Part shown: piece by piece, positions 1-9,324 of the stretch | Numbering within the stretch: position 1 is the stretch's first letter | Layout: each line of letters opens with the position of its first letter | Assembly (NCBI GenBank): GCA_934636655.1 | Contig: CAKUAS010000003.1 | Location: forward strand, 94,206 to 158,205 | DNA length: 64,000 nucleotides | From: an uncultured Oscillospiraceae bacterium | GTDB lineage: Bacteria; Bacillota; Clostridia; Oscillospirales; Oscillospiraceae | Direction: 5' to 3' | The notes under the pieces: model-generated | Told to the model about the DNA's origin: nothing | What the model saw: only the letters and a program-made list of their open reading frames with translations | Database searches by the model: none | Program-made: the position numbers and the translations under genes

Positions 1-2
1 CG

Positions 3-1196
3 ACCATCGGATTTTCGCTCGCGCCGCGCCTTAACGCGGCCGGCCGCCTCGGAGAGGTGTCCGTTGCCGGAAAACTGCTGATGACGCGCGATACTAAAGA
101 GGCCGACACCCTTGCCGGTGAGCTGTGCGAACTAAACCGCCGCCGCCAGCATCTTGAGACCGAGATATGGGACGATGCCTCCGGTATGATGGACGGTAAA
201 ACGCCGCAGACGCCGATCGTCCTTGCAAGCGAAAAGTGGCACCAGGGCGTTATCGGTATCGCGGCCTCAAAGCTTGCCGAGCAGTATTCAAAGCCTACCA
301 TCATGATCTGCCTTGACGGTGACAAGGGCAAGGGCTCATGCCGAAGCTACGGCGGCTTTAACCTGTTTGATGCGCTGTCTGCATGCTCGGAATATCTCGA
401 GGGCTTTGGCGGGCATGCGCTCGCGGCCGGACTTAATATAAAGCGCGATAAGCTCAGGCAGTTCTGCCGCGCTTTCAGCGAATACTATGAAAACAATAAG
501 CCTACGGAGCTGCCTACGCTGAGCTGCGATATTCAAATAACAGATCCGAAGGTTTTGGACATGAAGGGCGTCGATTCGCTCTCGCGGCTCGAGCCTTACG
601 GCAGCGGAAACCCGAAGCCGACGCTGTGCATCATAGGAGCAAGACTGGAAAGAATAACGCCCATCGGCGGCGGAAAGCACCTGCGCCTCAGTATAAGCTA
701 CAAGGGAACGGAGTTTGAGTGCGTGTTCTTTTCGCACTGTGAGTCCGATCTCAATCTAAAGGCCGGCGACAGGGTGGATGTGGCGTTCACTCCGCAGATA
801 AACGAGTTCAGGCTGCGCCGCAGCGTGCAGCTTCAGATAACGGCGATAAGAAAACACGATCCCAAGCCGCTGTGCGGCATGATCCTTGACGATGAGCTGC
901 CCGTTCGGGAGGCTTCGCCATATTGCCCGGACCGCGGCGCCTTTGTAAAGGCATGGCGAAGATTACAGGCAGTCGGCGGCTCGGTCGCGGGTGACCTTGA
1001 CGGTATAATAAGCCAATGCCCGCACGGGATAGAGCCGGAGAGATTCTGCATATGCCTGCGCGTTTTGTGCGAGCTTGGGCTGCTGCGCACCGTCAAGCCC
1101 GGTTCGGTATTCGGCGCAAAGATAGTTTCCGGCAGCGCCAAGGTCAATCTTGAAAGCTCGGAGCTTATAAAACGCTTGAAAGCGAGACGTTCATGA
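3..1196 (+). CDS. recJ: Single-stranded-DNA-specific exonuclease RecJ, 3' part (5' end outside window)
   Basis: RecJ is a 5'-3' single-strand DNA exonuclease of the DHH phosphoesterase superfamily, used in recombination and mismatch/base-excision repair. The open frame runs in from the left edge, so the N-terminal DHH motifs are missing. The first visible residues, LAPRLNAAGRL, are the family's signature at the end of the DHH core. They are followed by the DHHA1 domain, with the GGHALAAG motif near base 410, and an OB-fold-like region with the typical LEPYGSGNPKP motif near base 590. A GTG at 57 could be read as a start but lies inside the domain, so it is not the real start. The stop overlaps the next ATG (ATGA), indicating translational coupling to rel. 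Confidence 0.93.
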   Translation, partial: TIGFSLAPRLNAAGRLGEVSVAGKLLMTRDTKEADTLAGELCELNRRRQHLETEIWDDASGMMDGKTPQTPIVLASEKWHQGVIGIAASKLAEQYSKPTIMICLDGDKGKGSCRSYGGFNLFDALSACSEYLEGFGGHALAAGLNIKRDKLRQFCRAFSEYYENNKPTELPTLSCDIQITDPKVLDMKGVDSLSRLEPYGSGNPKPTLCIIGARLERITPIGGGKHLRLSISYKGTEFECVFFSHCESDLNLKAGDRVDVAFTPQINEFRLRRSVQLQITAIRKHDPKPLCGMILDDELPVREASPYCPDRGAFVKAWRRLQAVGGSVAGDLDGIISQCPHGIEPERFCICLRVLCELGLLRTVKPGSVFGAKIVSGSAKVNLESSELIKRLKARRS

Positions 1197-3436
1197 TGTC
1201 AGACACAGAAAACAGAAAACTTGATCCCGACGAAATGTTTGCCGCATTGAGCAAAAAAATATCCGACAGCGGCATGGATATGGACATGGGCAGGATAGAA
1301 GCGGCTTACCATATGGCAAAGCTCGCCCACAGCGGTCAGCTGCGCAAGGACGGTTCGCCCTATGTCACCCACTGTGTAGCCGCAGCTGATATCGCCGCCG
1401 ATATGGGGCTTGACGAGGATTCGATAGTTGCGGCTCTCCTGCACGACGTTATCGAGGACACCGATCTTACCCACAGCGATATAGCAAAGCAGTTCGGCGA
1501 GCCTGTCGCGAACATCGTTGAGGGTGTTACAAAGCTCACGAGAGTGCAGTACACCAGCAAGGAAGACGAGCAGATGGAGAATCTGCGCAAGATGCTCATG
1601 GCAATGGCCAAGGATATCCGCGTCATTCTCATAAAGATCGCCGACCGACTGCACAATATGCGCACCATGGCCTATCAGACCGAGGAAAAGCAGCGCCAGA
1701 AATCGCTGGAGACGATGGAGATATACGCTCCGATCGCGCACCGCCTCGGTATGCAGAGAGCAAAGTGGGAGCTCGAGGATCTGGCGCTCATGTACCTTGA
1801 CCCGACCGGCTACAAGGAGATAACAGATACGCTCAACGACCGCATGGACACACTCAAGGACTTCATGTCCACGGTCGAGGCGAAGATCAAAAAGCGCCTC
1901 GATGAGGAGGGGCTTCAGGTCACGGTCTACAGCCGCATAAAGCATATTTACAGCATTTACCGCAAAATGTACGCGCAGAAGCTCGATATCAATGGTATAT
2001 TTGACTTGTGTGCATTCCGTGTCATCGTAGATACGATACCCGACTGCTATAACGTGCTTGGTATCATCCATGATATGTTCAAGCCCGTTCCCGGCAGATT
2101 CAAGGATTATATTTCCACGCCGAAGCCGAATATGTACCAGAGCGTGCATACTACGGTCATCGGCTCAGAGGGCATACCCTTCGAGGTGCAGATACGCACA
2201 TGGGAAATGCACCGCACGGCCGAATACGGCATCGCGGCGCATTGGAAGTATAAGATAGGCTCCGCTGCGGAAACGATCGTCAAGGACGGAGACGAGGAGA
2301 AATTCGCCTGGGTAAGGCGCCTGCTCGAGAGTCAGCAGGAGTCCGACGCGACGGACTTTTTCCACAACCTCAAGATCGATATGTTTGCCGACGAGGTCTT
2401 CGTATTTTCGCCCAAAGGTGATGTTATAAATCTCCCGGCGGGAGCAACGCCCATAGATTTTGCCTACAGCATTCACTCGGCCGTAGGCAACAGCATGATC
2501 GGCGCGTCGGTTAACGGCAGGATAGTGAACTTCGACTACGTTCTGCAAAACGGCGATATCGTCGAGGTCAGAACGTCCAAAAACGCCGCCGGTCCGAGCC
2601 GCGACTGGCTCAATATCGCAAAGAGCGGCTCTGCGCGCACGAAGATAAAGCAGTGGTTCAAAAAAGAGCGCCGCGAGGAGAATATCGAGCGCGGCCGCGC
2701 AATGTTCGAGTCCGAGCTTAAAAACAAAGGACTGCGCATGGAGGATATCTGCGATGAGGAGGTCCTGCCGCAGCTGCTGAAAAAGGTCTCGTACACAAGC
2801 CTTGACGAGATGTATGCCGCGATCGGCTACGGCGGCATGGCAGCGACAAGAGCCGTAAACCGCATGAAGGACGAGCTTGCGCGCCTGCACCATGTTTCCG
2901 GAAAGAAGACTGTCCTTGAAAAGGTCACCGAGGCCGCCGAGCGCCGCGAGCAGCAGGCGCAGAAGAAGGTAAAGCCTGTTCACGGCGTGCTGGTCGAGGG
3001 GCTGGATAACTGCCTTATCAAATTTTCGCGCTGCTGCACGCCGATACCGGGCGACGATATCGTCGGCTATATAACGCGCGGTCAGGGCGTTTCCATCCAC
3101 CGTACCGACTGCGAAAACTATGCCCGCCGTGAGTTCAAGCCCGAGGATATCGGCCGTTGGATAAACGTCAGCTGGGCAGACGAGATAAAGGAAAGCTACG
3201 CGACGGCGATAACTGTCGTCTCGCGCGAGCGAAACGGACTTATCATGGATATCGCAACGATATTCAATACCCTCAATACCAAGGTGCGCACGATAAACGC
3301 GCGTGATACGGGTGATAAGTCGATAGTGAATATAACGCTTGAGACCTCGGGCATCGACGAGCTGCGCACGGTCGTCAACCGCATAAGCGCGCTGCCCGGC
3401 GTCGTTGAGGTCAACAGAAACGGAGGTAAACGATGA
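1193..3436 (+). CDS. rel: Bifunctional (p)ppGpp synthetase/hydrolase (Rel/RSH family)
   Basis: Makes and degrades the stringent-response alarmone (p)ppGpp in the cytoplasm. The 747-residue protein has the full long-RSH architecture. An N-terminal HD hydrolase domain has its HD pair in LLHDVIEDT (residues 82-90) and later RLHNMRTM. A synthetase domain follows, with RFKDYISTPKPNMYQS near residue 300, then a TGS domain (VFSPKGDVINLPAGATPIDF, around 400-430), a zinc-finger-like CCTPIPGD region near 610 and a C-terminal ACT domain. Both catalytic halves look intact, so it should be bifunctional. Two in-frame ATGs (1193, 1196) overlap the recJ stop. It is followed by dtd with a 4-base overlap, the common Bacillota order recJ-rel-dtd-MBL. 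Confidence 0.96.
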   Translation: MMSDTENRKLDPDEMFAALSKKISDSGMDMDMGRIEAAYHMAKLAHSGQLRKDGSPYVTHCVAAADIAADMGLDEDSIVAALLHDVIEDTDLTHSDIAKQFGEPVANIVEGVTKLTRVQYTSKEDEQMENLRKMLMAMAKDIRVILIKIADRLHNMRTMAYQTEEKQRQKSLETMEIYAPIAHRLGMQRAKWELEDLALMYLDPTGYKEITDTLNDRMDTLKDFMSTVEAKIKKRLDEEGLQVTVYSRIKHIYSIYRKMYAQKLDINGIFDLCAFRVIVDTIPDCYNVLGIIHDMFKPVPGRFKDYISTPKPNMYQSVHTTVIGSEGIPFEVQIRTWEMHRTAEYGIAAHWKYKIGSAAETIVKDGDEEKFAWVRRLLESQQESDATDFFHNLKIDMFADEVFVFSPKGDVINLPAGATPIDFAYSIHSAVGNSMIGASVNGRIVNFDYVLQNGDIVEVRTSKNAAGPSRDWLNIAKSGSARTKIKQWFKKERREENIERGRAMFESELKNKGLRMEDICDEEVLPQLLKKVSYTSLDEMYAAIGYGGMAATRAVNRMKDELARLHHVSGKKTVLEKVTEAAERREQQAQKKVKPVHGVLVEGLDNCLIKFSRCCTPIPGDDIVGYITRGQGVSIHRTDCENYARREFKPEDIGRWINVSWADEIKESYATAITVVSRERNGLIMDIATIFNTLNTKVRTINARDTGDKSIVNITLETSGIDELRTVVNRISALPGVVEVNRNGGKR

Positions 3437-3876
3437 GAGCTGTTTTAACGAGGGTAGACAGAGCCTCGGTTGCAATAGACGGAAAGGTAAAAAGCAGCAT
3501 CGGCAAGGGCTTTCTCGTCCTTCTGGGCGTCCATGAGGACGACGGGGAAAAGGAAGCGGTAAAGATAGCCGACAAGATCTGCGGACTGCGGATATTCGAG
3601 GATGAAGCGGGGAAGATGAACGTAAATCCCGCCGACGCAGGGGCACAGCTGCTTATCATAAGCCAGTTCACGCTTTTTGCCGACTGCAAGTCGCGCCGCC
3701 CCGGCTTTTCAAAGGCTGCCCGCCCCGAGAAAGCCATACCGCTGTATGAAAAGGTTATTGCCGAGTGCCGTGCGCGCGGCTTTGAGGTCGGAACGGGCGA
3801 GTTCGGCGCGGAAATGAAGGTCGAATCCATAAACGACGGACCTGTCACCATTATTCTTGACACAAGGGAGCTTTAA
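3433..3876 (+). CDS. dtd: D-aminoacyl-tRNA deacylase
   Basis: Hydrolyses D-aminoacyl-tRNA (and mischarged Gly-tRNA-Ala) to recycle tRNA. The 147 residues match the family's usual length. The two active-site motifs are present: SQFTLFADCKSRRPGF (the SQFTL/RP loop) and the C-terminal NDGPVT that forms the cross-subunit Gly-Pro motif. It starts with ATG overlapping the rel stop and preceded by a GGAGGT ribosome binding site. It belongs to the same operon as rel and the downstream metallo-hydrolase. Confidence 0.95.
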   Translation: MRAVLTRVDRASVAIDGKVKSSIGKGFLVLLGVHEDDGEKEAVKIADKICGLRIFEDEAGKMNVNPADAGAQLLIISQFTLFADCKSRRPGFSKAARPEKAIPLYEKVIAECRARGFEVGTGEFGAEMKVESINDGPVTIILDTREL

Positions 3877-3878
3877 CT

Positions 3879-4493
3879 ATGAATATAAAAACTTTACCCG
3901 TTGGCCAGCTTGAAACCAACTGCTATGTTGTCATAAATGAAGAGACTCTCGAATGCGTGGTTATAGATCCGGGCGATGAGAGCAACACCATCATGGACTA
4001 CATCGAGTCGAATAACTTAAAGTGCAGGGCCATAATGCTGACCCACGGCCACTTTGACCATGTCGGTGCCGTCAACGAGGTCGCGGAGCAGACCGGCTGT
4101 ACGGTGTATATAAACCCTCGCGACGAGGGATACAAGGTCGGTATGAGCGGCATGATGTTCAAGCTCCCCGAGGGTGGAAAGTATTATGACGACGGCGACG
4201 AGATCACTGAGGCAGGCCTAACTTTCAAGGTCATAGCAACTCCGGGACACACGCCGGGCGGCGTGAGCCTTATATGCGAAAACGCTCTGTTTGTTGGCGA
4301 TACGCTGTTTCGCGGAAGCTGCGGCAGGACCGACCTCCCGGGAGGAGATACCGCGACCGAGCTGCGCTCACTTAAAAAGCTCTGCGAGCTTCCGGGCGAC
4401 TACGAAGTCTATCCCGGACATATGGACAGCTCAACGCTTGAGCGCGAACGCCGCTTTAATCACTATTGCCGCGAGGCTATGGCAAACTACTAA
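3879..4493 (+). CDS. MBL-fold metallo-hydrolase (glyoxalase II-like, YqgX type)
   Basis: Cytosolic metallo-beta-lactamase-fold hydrolase of 204 residues. The binuclear metal motif THGHFDH lies at residues 55-61. Further ligands are visible in TPGHTPGG (about residue 135), the bridging aspartate in GDTLFRGS (about 156) and the last histidine in YPGHM. The short C-terminus lacks the full glyoxalase II glutathione-binding domain, as in the YqgX-type enzymes that accompany rel/dtd in many Clostridia. The true substrate is unknown; a thioester hydrolase is the family expectation. It follows dtd by two bases. Confidence 0.88.
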   Translation: MNIKTLPVGQLETNCYVVINEETLECVVIDPGDESNTIMDYIESNNLKCRAIMLTHGHFDHVGAVNEVAEQTGCTVYINPRDEGYKVGMSGMMFKLPEGGKYYDDGDEITEAGLTFKVIATPGHTPGGVSLICENALFVGDTLFRGSCGRTDLPGGDTATELRSLKKLCELPGDYEVYPGHMDSSTLERERRFNHYCREAMANY

Positions 4494-4508
4494 ACTACGG
4501 AGAACCCA

Positions 4509-4970
4509 ATGCTTCATGATATCCTGAAAACGCTTTTTACGGCGATGCTGCCGGTGCTTGAGATACGCGGTGCCATCCCTGTGGGCGTTGCAGCCGGCAT
4601 GGATCCGTGGACGGCCTTTGCCATAGGCTTTGTCGGCAATATGCTGCCCGTACCGTTTCTGATCCTGCTTACTCGAAAGATAATAGAGTGGATGAAAAGG
4701 CACCATGTCCTTGACGGGCTCACGACTTTTGTCGAGCGCAAGGGCAAGGAAAAGGCCAAAACCGTTCAGGCGTACAGCTTCTGGGGGCTTTTCATACTTG
4801 TTGCCATCCCGCTGCCCGGCACGGGAGCGTGGACGGGCTCGCTCGTTGCCTCTCTTCTGGACATGCGCCTGAAAAGGGCTGTGCCATCTATCGGAATGGG
4901 GGTTGCCGCTGCCGGACTTATAGTTCTGGCGCTGACATACGGCGTTATACATATCGGGACGATGGTTTGA
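4509..4970 (+). CDS. Small multi-drug export family membrane protein (COG2426)
   Basis: A 153-residue integral membrane protein with an N-terminal signature PVLEIRGAIPVGVAAG. This is characteristic of the Sm_multidrug_ex family (PF06695, COG2426), which is named as a putative small exporter but has little experimental support. Hydrophobic stretches at about residues 30-50, 85-115 and 125-150 suggest three to four membrane segments, with a short charged loop (KGKEKAKT) between. It is the last gene of the recJ-rel-dtd-MBL operon and is followed by a strong hairpin. Confidence 0.8.
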   Translation: MLHDILKTLFTAMLPVLEIRGAIPVGVAAGMDPWTAFAIGFVGNMLPVPFLILLTRKIIEWMKRHHVLDGLTTFVERKGKEKAKTVQAYSFWGLFILVAIPLPGTGAWTGSLVASLLDMRLKRAVPSIGMGVAAAGLIVLALTYGVIHIGTMV

Positions 4971-5019
4971 TAAGTAGTATTCATTATATGCACAAAAGAG
5001 ACAAGAGAATAAATATTCA

Positions 5020-5055
5020 AAACTCCTGCAAAATACGTGAATTTTGCAGGAGTTT
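5020..5055 (+). terminator. Perfect 15-bp hairpin after the rel operon
   Basis: AAACTCCTGCAAAAT, six-base loop, then its exact complement. The stem ends in TTT but the following bases are mixed, so it may act as a terminator or as a 3'-end stabilising hairpin. It lies 50 bases after the last stop of the operon. Confidence 0.6.
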
Positions 5056-5152
5056 ATGCATGTTTTCTGCCGATTGTTGCATTTATACAAGCGCGCCTTT
5101 ATGCGAAAAGATTATTTGTTGAAAATAACGAGTAAATTTTTATTCAAAACTA

Positions 5153-5181
5153 TTGCATAATCATGAATAAAAATGTATAAT
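5153..5181 (+). promoter_or_regulatory. Sigma-A promoter for the M14/SLH protein gene
   Basis: TTGCAT, exactly 17 bases, then a perfect TATAAT. The start codon is at 5506, so the mRNA would have a leader of about 320 bases that contains the whole palindromic element at 5207-5483. Confidence 0.7.
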
Positions 5182-5206
5182 AGCCACTGTCAATGAATAA
5201 AAAACC

Positions 5207-5483
5207 CTTAAGCATAAGGGGAACATCCAAACCCGTTTTTAAGCGGGCCTGAGCGATGAAGACTTCGTTTTGCTCAATCACAAGGCGCCGGCCTTCCTCA
5301 ATCGCAAAGCCGTGTCTGCAACGCACATCTCTCGCTTAAAAATCGCAGGCCTCAGCCATTGAGTTTTTGCTCTTTATCAAGGCAGAGGACGCAGGAATAC
5401 TGACGTATTTCAAGGACGATAACGCAGAGAAAGGGCAAAAATCATGGCTGAGGCGGAGTTCGGATGCTCCCCTTATGCTTAAG
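5207..5483. repeat. Nested palindromic element 1 (family of four)
   Basis: A 277-base non-coding element. Its ends are inverted repeats of 22 bases with one mismatch (CTTAAGCATAAGGGG-type at 5207-5228, complement at 5462-5483). A second inner inverted repeat (CCTCAGCCAT... near 5350 against ...ATGGCTGAGG near 5445) encloses a core at 5362-5415. The reverse complement of this core reads TTGAAATACGTCAGTATTCC and is shared with elements at 11610 and 53187. A GGCGCCGGCC block lies at 5284-5293. The orientation is opposite to that of the 11610 element. It sits wholly inside the leader of the following gene and ends 22 bases before its start codon. Confidence 0.8.
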
Positions 5484-5505
5484 AAAGGCGACAAAGGTGG
5501 AAAAC

Positions 5506-8500
5506 ATGCATAAAGCAAAGACAAACAACAATTTCACGAAATTCATTTCCATGCTGCTTGTCGTGCTGATGCTCGTGTCGATAGTTCCGATCACGGTCTC
5601 GGCAGACCCGATAAGCGCAAGCTTTGAAAATGTGTCCGGCGAAGGTAAAGATATAATATCTCTTGCGGAAGGACGCGATTACAAGGCGACTATCCCGGTA
5701 AGCGCAGACGTTGACCCATCCACGGTAACGTGGACGATGGTCAAAGACAGCTCCAAGAGTTATGTGAGCAAGGAGCTCTTCCCGAACCAGACCGAAGGCG
5801 GCGCGCTCGATACCTGGATCTGTGACGATGGCAAAACGCAGTTCTTTAACGAAGTTAAGACCAGCGTTACCGATGCAAACGGTCAGAAGTGCCTCGTTGC
5901 CGAGTTCAGTACCAACGACTTCTTCTTCGGCTACGACTGGTGGACCGGCGAAATTTACCCCGACAACAGCGCTCCTCACGATGAGGGCGGCGCGTACCTC
6001 GACTCCTGCGGCTATTTCAATCTCACAGCGACCGATGCACAGGGCAATGTCCTCGGCTCTGTTCCCGTAAAAATAGCTCCCTACGACAGCTTCCACACGA
6101 TGGACGAGATCTACACCGAGCTTGATGAGATGGTAGCGGCAGCGAAGGATTCCGGCATCTTTGTGCAGAAGTATTCCATGGGCAAGTCTTCGGGCGATAT
6201 TTATGAAGCGCTCGATATGCCCTACCTTATAGTTGCAAAAGACCAGAGCAGCGTGACCAAATGGCTCGAGTTCACCGAAAAGGCGGAGACCCAGCCCGAT
6301 CAGGTTCTGGCGGATATAAAGGCCGGCAAGTACGACGACATTAAAGTTCCCGTGATGTTCTCAAATATTCACGCGAATGAAGTTGCGGCGACCGACGGCA
6401 TCATGGAGTTTGCATGGATGCTCGTAAATGCCGCAAACGGCGACGGCAAGCTCAGCTACAATAACCTCACCGGCTTCACCGCCGAGGGCAAAGCAGAGTT
6501 TGAAAGCGAGAAGGCAGCGACCAGTCTGGCTGTTCCCGATCTCGTAAAGGACAGCGCTACCTATCTCGGCTGGCTGACGGGCGATAACAGCAGCTCCGGC
6601 GTTGTCGATCTCGACAAGTTCTATGAGCAGGAGACCGTGAACACCACGATCGACGAACTGCTCGACGGTGTGTTCTTCATCCTCGTTCCCGAGGAGAACG
6701 TCGAAGGACGTACCTACATAACCCGCGAAGCCTCCAACGGCTACGATCTCAACCGCGATAACTCCTTCCAGACCACTGAGGAAACTCAGAACATGCAGCA
6801 GCTTATCGCGACCTTCAATCCCGTATCCCTTACCGAGTTCCACGGCCGCGTTGAAGCTTTCCAGTGCGAGCCCTGCGATCCCCCTCACGAGCCGAACTTT
6901 GAGTACGACCTGCTGGCAGATCACCTGATAGCCGGCGGCGAGGCTCTCGGCATCGCGGCTGTTGCCAATAACGATACCTACAACAGCTATGTCATTCCCC
7001 AGCGCGACTACCTCACCGATAACGGCGACGGCACCACCTACTGGAGTGACCCCTGGGACGATATGTCCACCTCCTACACTCCGCAGTTTGCGATGCTTCA
7101 GGGCACCGTGGCTTACACCGTTGAGCTTCCCGGCTACAACGACGCAGGCGCACAGCTCGTTCAGTACGGCTGCCTTGGCCAGGCAAACTACATAGCCGGC
7201 GAAAAGCTCGGCTACCTCGCATCCCAGACCGAGATATACAGCCGCGGCGTCGGCAACAAGAACTCCGATGCATATGATCTCGTCGGCCAGTGGCTGTGCG
7301 ACCAGAACGACGTTGAAGGCGCGGAGTCCGACCTTTTCCGTCCCGAGTTTGACGGCGAAGGCGAGAACGGCAACTTCTACCCCGAGTGCTACATTATTCC
7401 TCTCGACGGTGTGAATCAAACTAACCTCCAGGCCGCCGGCGACATGATGGAGTGGCTTTCCCGCAATGACGTCAAGGTCCTCCTAACCGACAAGGAATTC
7501 ACTTATGAAGGCGTTACCTATCCCGCCGGAACGATGATCGTTTCCATGTACCAGGCAAAGCGCTCCGTTGCAAACGGCGTTCTGTACGACGGCACTCTCA
7601 TTTCGAGCTGGACCGTTCTGTACTCCGAGGGCATCACCTCCTTTAACGAGACCCGCGGCTTTGACATGATCACCGTAACAGAGCCCGCAGCTTACAAGAC
7701 CATCAAGGCCGCATGCGGCGACTGGATGGATCACGACGACTGCCTCAGCTACATCGCAAATAAGCTCGGCTCCTACTTCACCGGCAAATCCGACGAATAT
7801 GTCGTCATCTCCAATGCATCCGAGGATTCCACGGCAGCAGTCAACGCTCTGCTCAAGGCAGGCAAGACCGTCGGTATGGTCACCGACAGCGAAAGCGATT
7901 TTTACGGCGATTTTGTTTGCAGCTATGCAGACTGGCAGTCCGTTTCTGCAAAGTACGTACTCAGCGGCACCGGCCTTGCCAAGGCTGACGTTCCGGCGGC
8001 AAAGGTCATCACCAAAGCTCCCACTGTTTACATCACCGGCGAAGTCGGTCCGGATGACGCGGGCTTCAAGTGGACCAGCCGCATCAACTGGAGCCACGGC
8101 AACTGGAACTACGACCGCGCAGCTCTTGAGCTCATGGGCTTTGCAACCACCTCCGACCCGACAAAGGCGGACCTCATCATGGGCGCAAGCGCACTTAACG
8201 ACGCTGCAAAGGCCGAGGTCCTCGCAGGTACTCCGTACATCGGCTACGGCTCCTCCGCAACGCGCAAGAACATCTTTGGCGACGCACTTACCCGCAGCGC
8301 GGCAGACGGCATGGATTGCCTCGGCTATGTAACCTACCCGACCACCACCCTCGTAAACGCATCCTACGTCATGGATGAGGACGATGTCCTCTACGGCTAC
8401 GGCATCGGCTACTTCTCCAAGATCCCCGACGGCGCACAGGTCCTCGTCAAGATGGACGGCAGCAAGACCCCGACCGAGGGCTTTATCAAGATGATCACCG

Positions 8501-9258
8501 CAGATCAGCAGGCGGCCGCCAAGGCTTACCTCGACGGTTCCGTTCAGGCGATCTCCTATCAGGGCAAGCTCAGCGCCGATGCGGCCAACGAAGTAAACGT
8601 TGTCTACTTTGCAAACAGCCTCACTCACAAGGTGCACCAGCGCGACGAATATGCATTCATCAGCAACTTCGCATTCTCCAACCTCCTCGGCGACGACTTC
8701 CTCGACTCGGGCGATGACAGCGGCCTCCCGTTCAAGGATGTTGCATCCGACGCATGGTATGCAGGCAGCGTCAAGTACGTCTACGAAAACAAGCTCATGC
8801 TTGGTATGACCGACACCGAGTTTGCTCCTGCCGGCACCATGACCCGTGAGATGTTCGTAGCTATCCTCTATCGCATGGCAGGCAGCCCCTCCGTCGACGG
8901 CCTGAGTGTAAGCTTCAAGGACGTTCAGGAAGGCCGCTGGTCCTACGATGCAATAGCATGGGCGCTCGATAAGGGCATCACCTATGGCTACACCGCGGAT
9001 AAGTTCAGCCCCAAGCAGGCCATTAACCGTGAACAGCTCGTATCCATGCTCTATCGCTACATGGAGAACCCCGAAGTCAGCGGCGAGCTTAGCTTCAGCG
9101 ATGCATCCGCGATCTCTGCGTGGGCACAGAGCCCGGTTCTCTGGGCAAGCCAGAACGGCATAGTTTCCGGCTATAAGAACGGAACATTCGCTCCGTCAAA
9201 GACCGCAAACCGTGCGGAAATGGCCTCAATAATCCAGCGCTTCTGCGCTATGCAATAA
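5506..9258 (+). CDS. Secreted M14-family zinc carboxypeptidase with three C-terminal SLH domains
   Basis: A 1250-residue cell-surface peptidase. The start ATG at 5506 has AAGGTGG upstream and begins a classic signal peptide (basic KAK..., hydrophobic MLLVVLMLVSIVP, cleavage near VSA-DP). An in-frame ATG at 5464 lies inside the palindromic element and would spoil the signal peptide, so it was not used. The catalytic domain shows the M14 zinc ligands H289-x-x-E292 (IHANE), H446 (TEFHGR) and a likely catalytic Glu540 in YTVELPGYND. A middle region of about 450 residues has no fold I recognise. From about residue 1075 there are three SLH repeats (FKDVASDAWYAGSVKYV, FKDVQEGRWSYDAIAWAL, FSDASAISAWAQSPVLWA), which anchor proteins to secondary cell-wall polymers. 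It probably trims peptides or cell-wall material outside the cell. It is monocistronic. Confidence 0.88.
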   Translation: MHKAKTNNNFTKFISMLLVVLMLVSIVPITVSADPISASFENVSGEGKDIISLAEGRDYKATIPVSADVDPSTVTWTMVKDSSKSYVSKELFPNQTEGGALDTWICDDGKTQFFNEVKTSVTDANGQKCLVAEFSTNDFFFGYDWWTGEIYPDNSAPHDEGGAYLDSCGYFNLTATDAQGNVLGSVPVKIAPYDSFHTMDEIYTELDEMVAAAKDSGIFVQKYSMGKSSGDIYEALDMPYLIVAKDQSSVTKWLEFTEKAETQPDQVLADIKAGKYDDIKVPVMFSNIHANEVAATDGIMEFAWMLVNAANGDGKLSYNNLTGFTAEGKAEFESEKAATSLAVPDLVKDSATYLGWLTGDNSSSGVVDLDKFYEQETVNTTIDELLDGVFFILVPEENVEGRTYITREASNGYDLNRDNSFQTTEETQNMQQLIATFNPVSLTEFHGRVEAFQCEPCDPPHEPNFEYDLLADHLIAGGEALGIAAVANNDTYNSYVIPQRDYLTDNGDGTTYWSDPWDDMSTSYTPQFAMLQGTVAYTVELPGYNDAGAQLVQYGCLGQANYIAGEKLGYLASQTEIYSRGVGNKNSDAYDLVGQWLCDQNDVEGAESDLFRPEFDGEGENGNFYPECYIIPLDGVNQTNLQAAGDMMEWLSRNDVKVLLTDKEFTYEGVTYPAGTMIVSMYQAKRSVANGVLYDGTLISSWTVLYSEGITSFNETRGFDMITVTEPAAYKTIKAACGDWMDHDDCLSYIANKLGSYFTGKSDEYVVISNASEDSTAAVNALLKAGKTVGMVTDSESDFYGDFVCSYADWQSVSAKYVLSGTGLAKADVPAAKVITKAPTVYITGEVGPDDAGFKWTSRINWSHGNWNYDRAALELMGFATTSDPTKADLIMGASALNDAAKAEVLAGTPYIGYGSSATRKNIFGDALTRSAADGMDCLGYVTYPTTTLVNASYVMDEDDVLYGYGIGYFSKIPDGAQVLVKMDGSKTPTEGFIKMITADQQAAAKAYLDGSVQAISYQGKLSADAANEVNVVYFANSLTHKVHQRDEYAFISNFAFSNLLGDDFLDSGDDSGLPFKDVASDAWYAGSVKYVYENKLMLGMTDTEFAPAGTMTREMFVAILYRMAGSPSVDGLSVSFKDVQEGRWSYDAIAWALDKGITYGYTADKFSPKQAINREQLVSMLYRYMENPEVSGELSFSDASAISAWAQSPVLWASQNGIVSGYKNGTFAPSKTANRAEMASIIQRFCAMQ

Positions 9259-9271
9259 ACCTCTCAAAAGC

Positions 9272-9308
9272 AAAAAGCAAGGTCCATTGACCTTGCTTTT
9301 TGTTTTTT
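9272..9308. terminator. Terminator after the M14/SLH gene
   Basis: AAAAAGCAAGGTC, CATT loop and complement ending in a T-rich tail (TTTTTGTTTTTT). The A-run on the left side also lets it serve the convergent minus-strand gene ending at 9325. Confidence 0.85.
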
Positions 9309-9324
9309 ATGATTCAATAAAAAA

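Noticed and set aside
2165..3646. Long minus-strand frame (493 codons) opposite rel and dtd
   Set aside because: Antisense shadow of the rel coding sequence; it has no start context and its composition mirrors rel codon positions.
7483..8637. 384-codon minus-strand frame opposite the M14/SLH gene
   Set aside because: Shadow of a strongly codon-biased gene.
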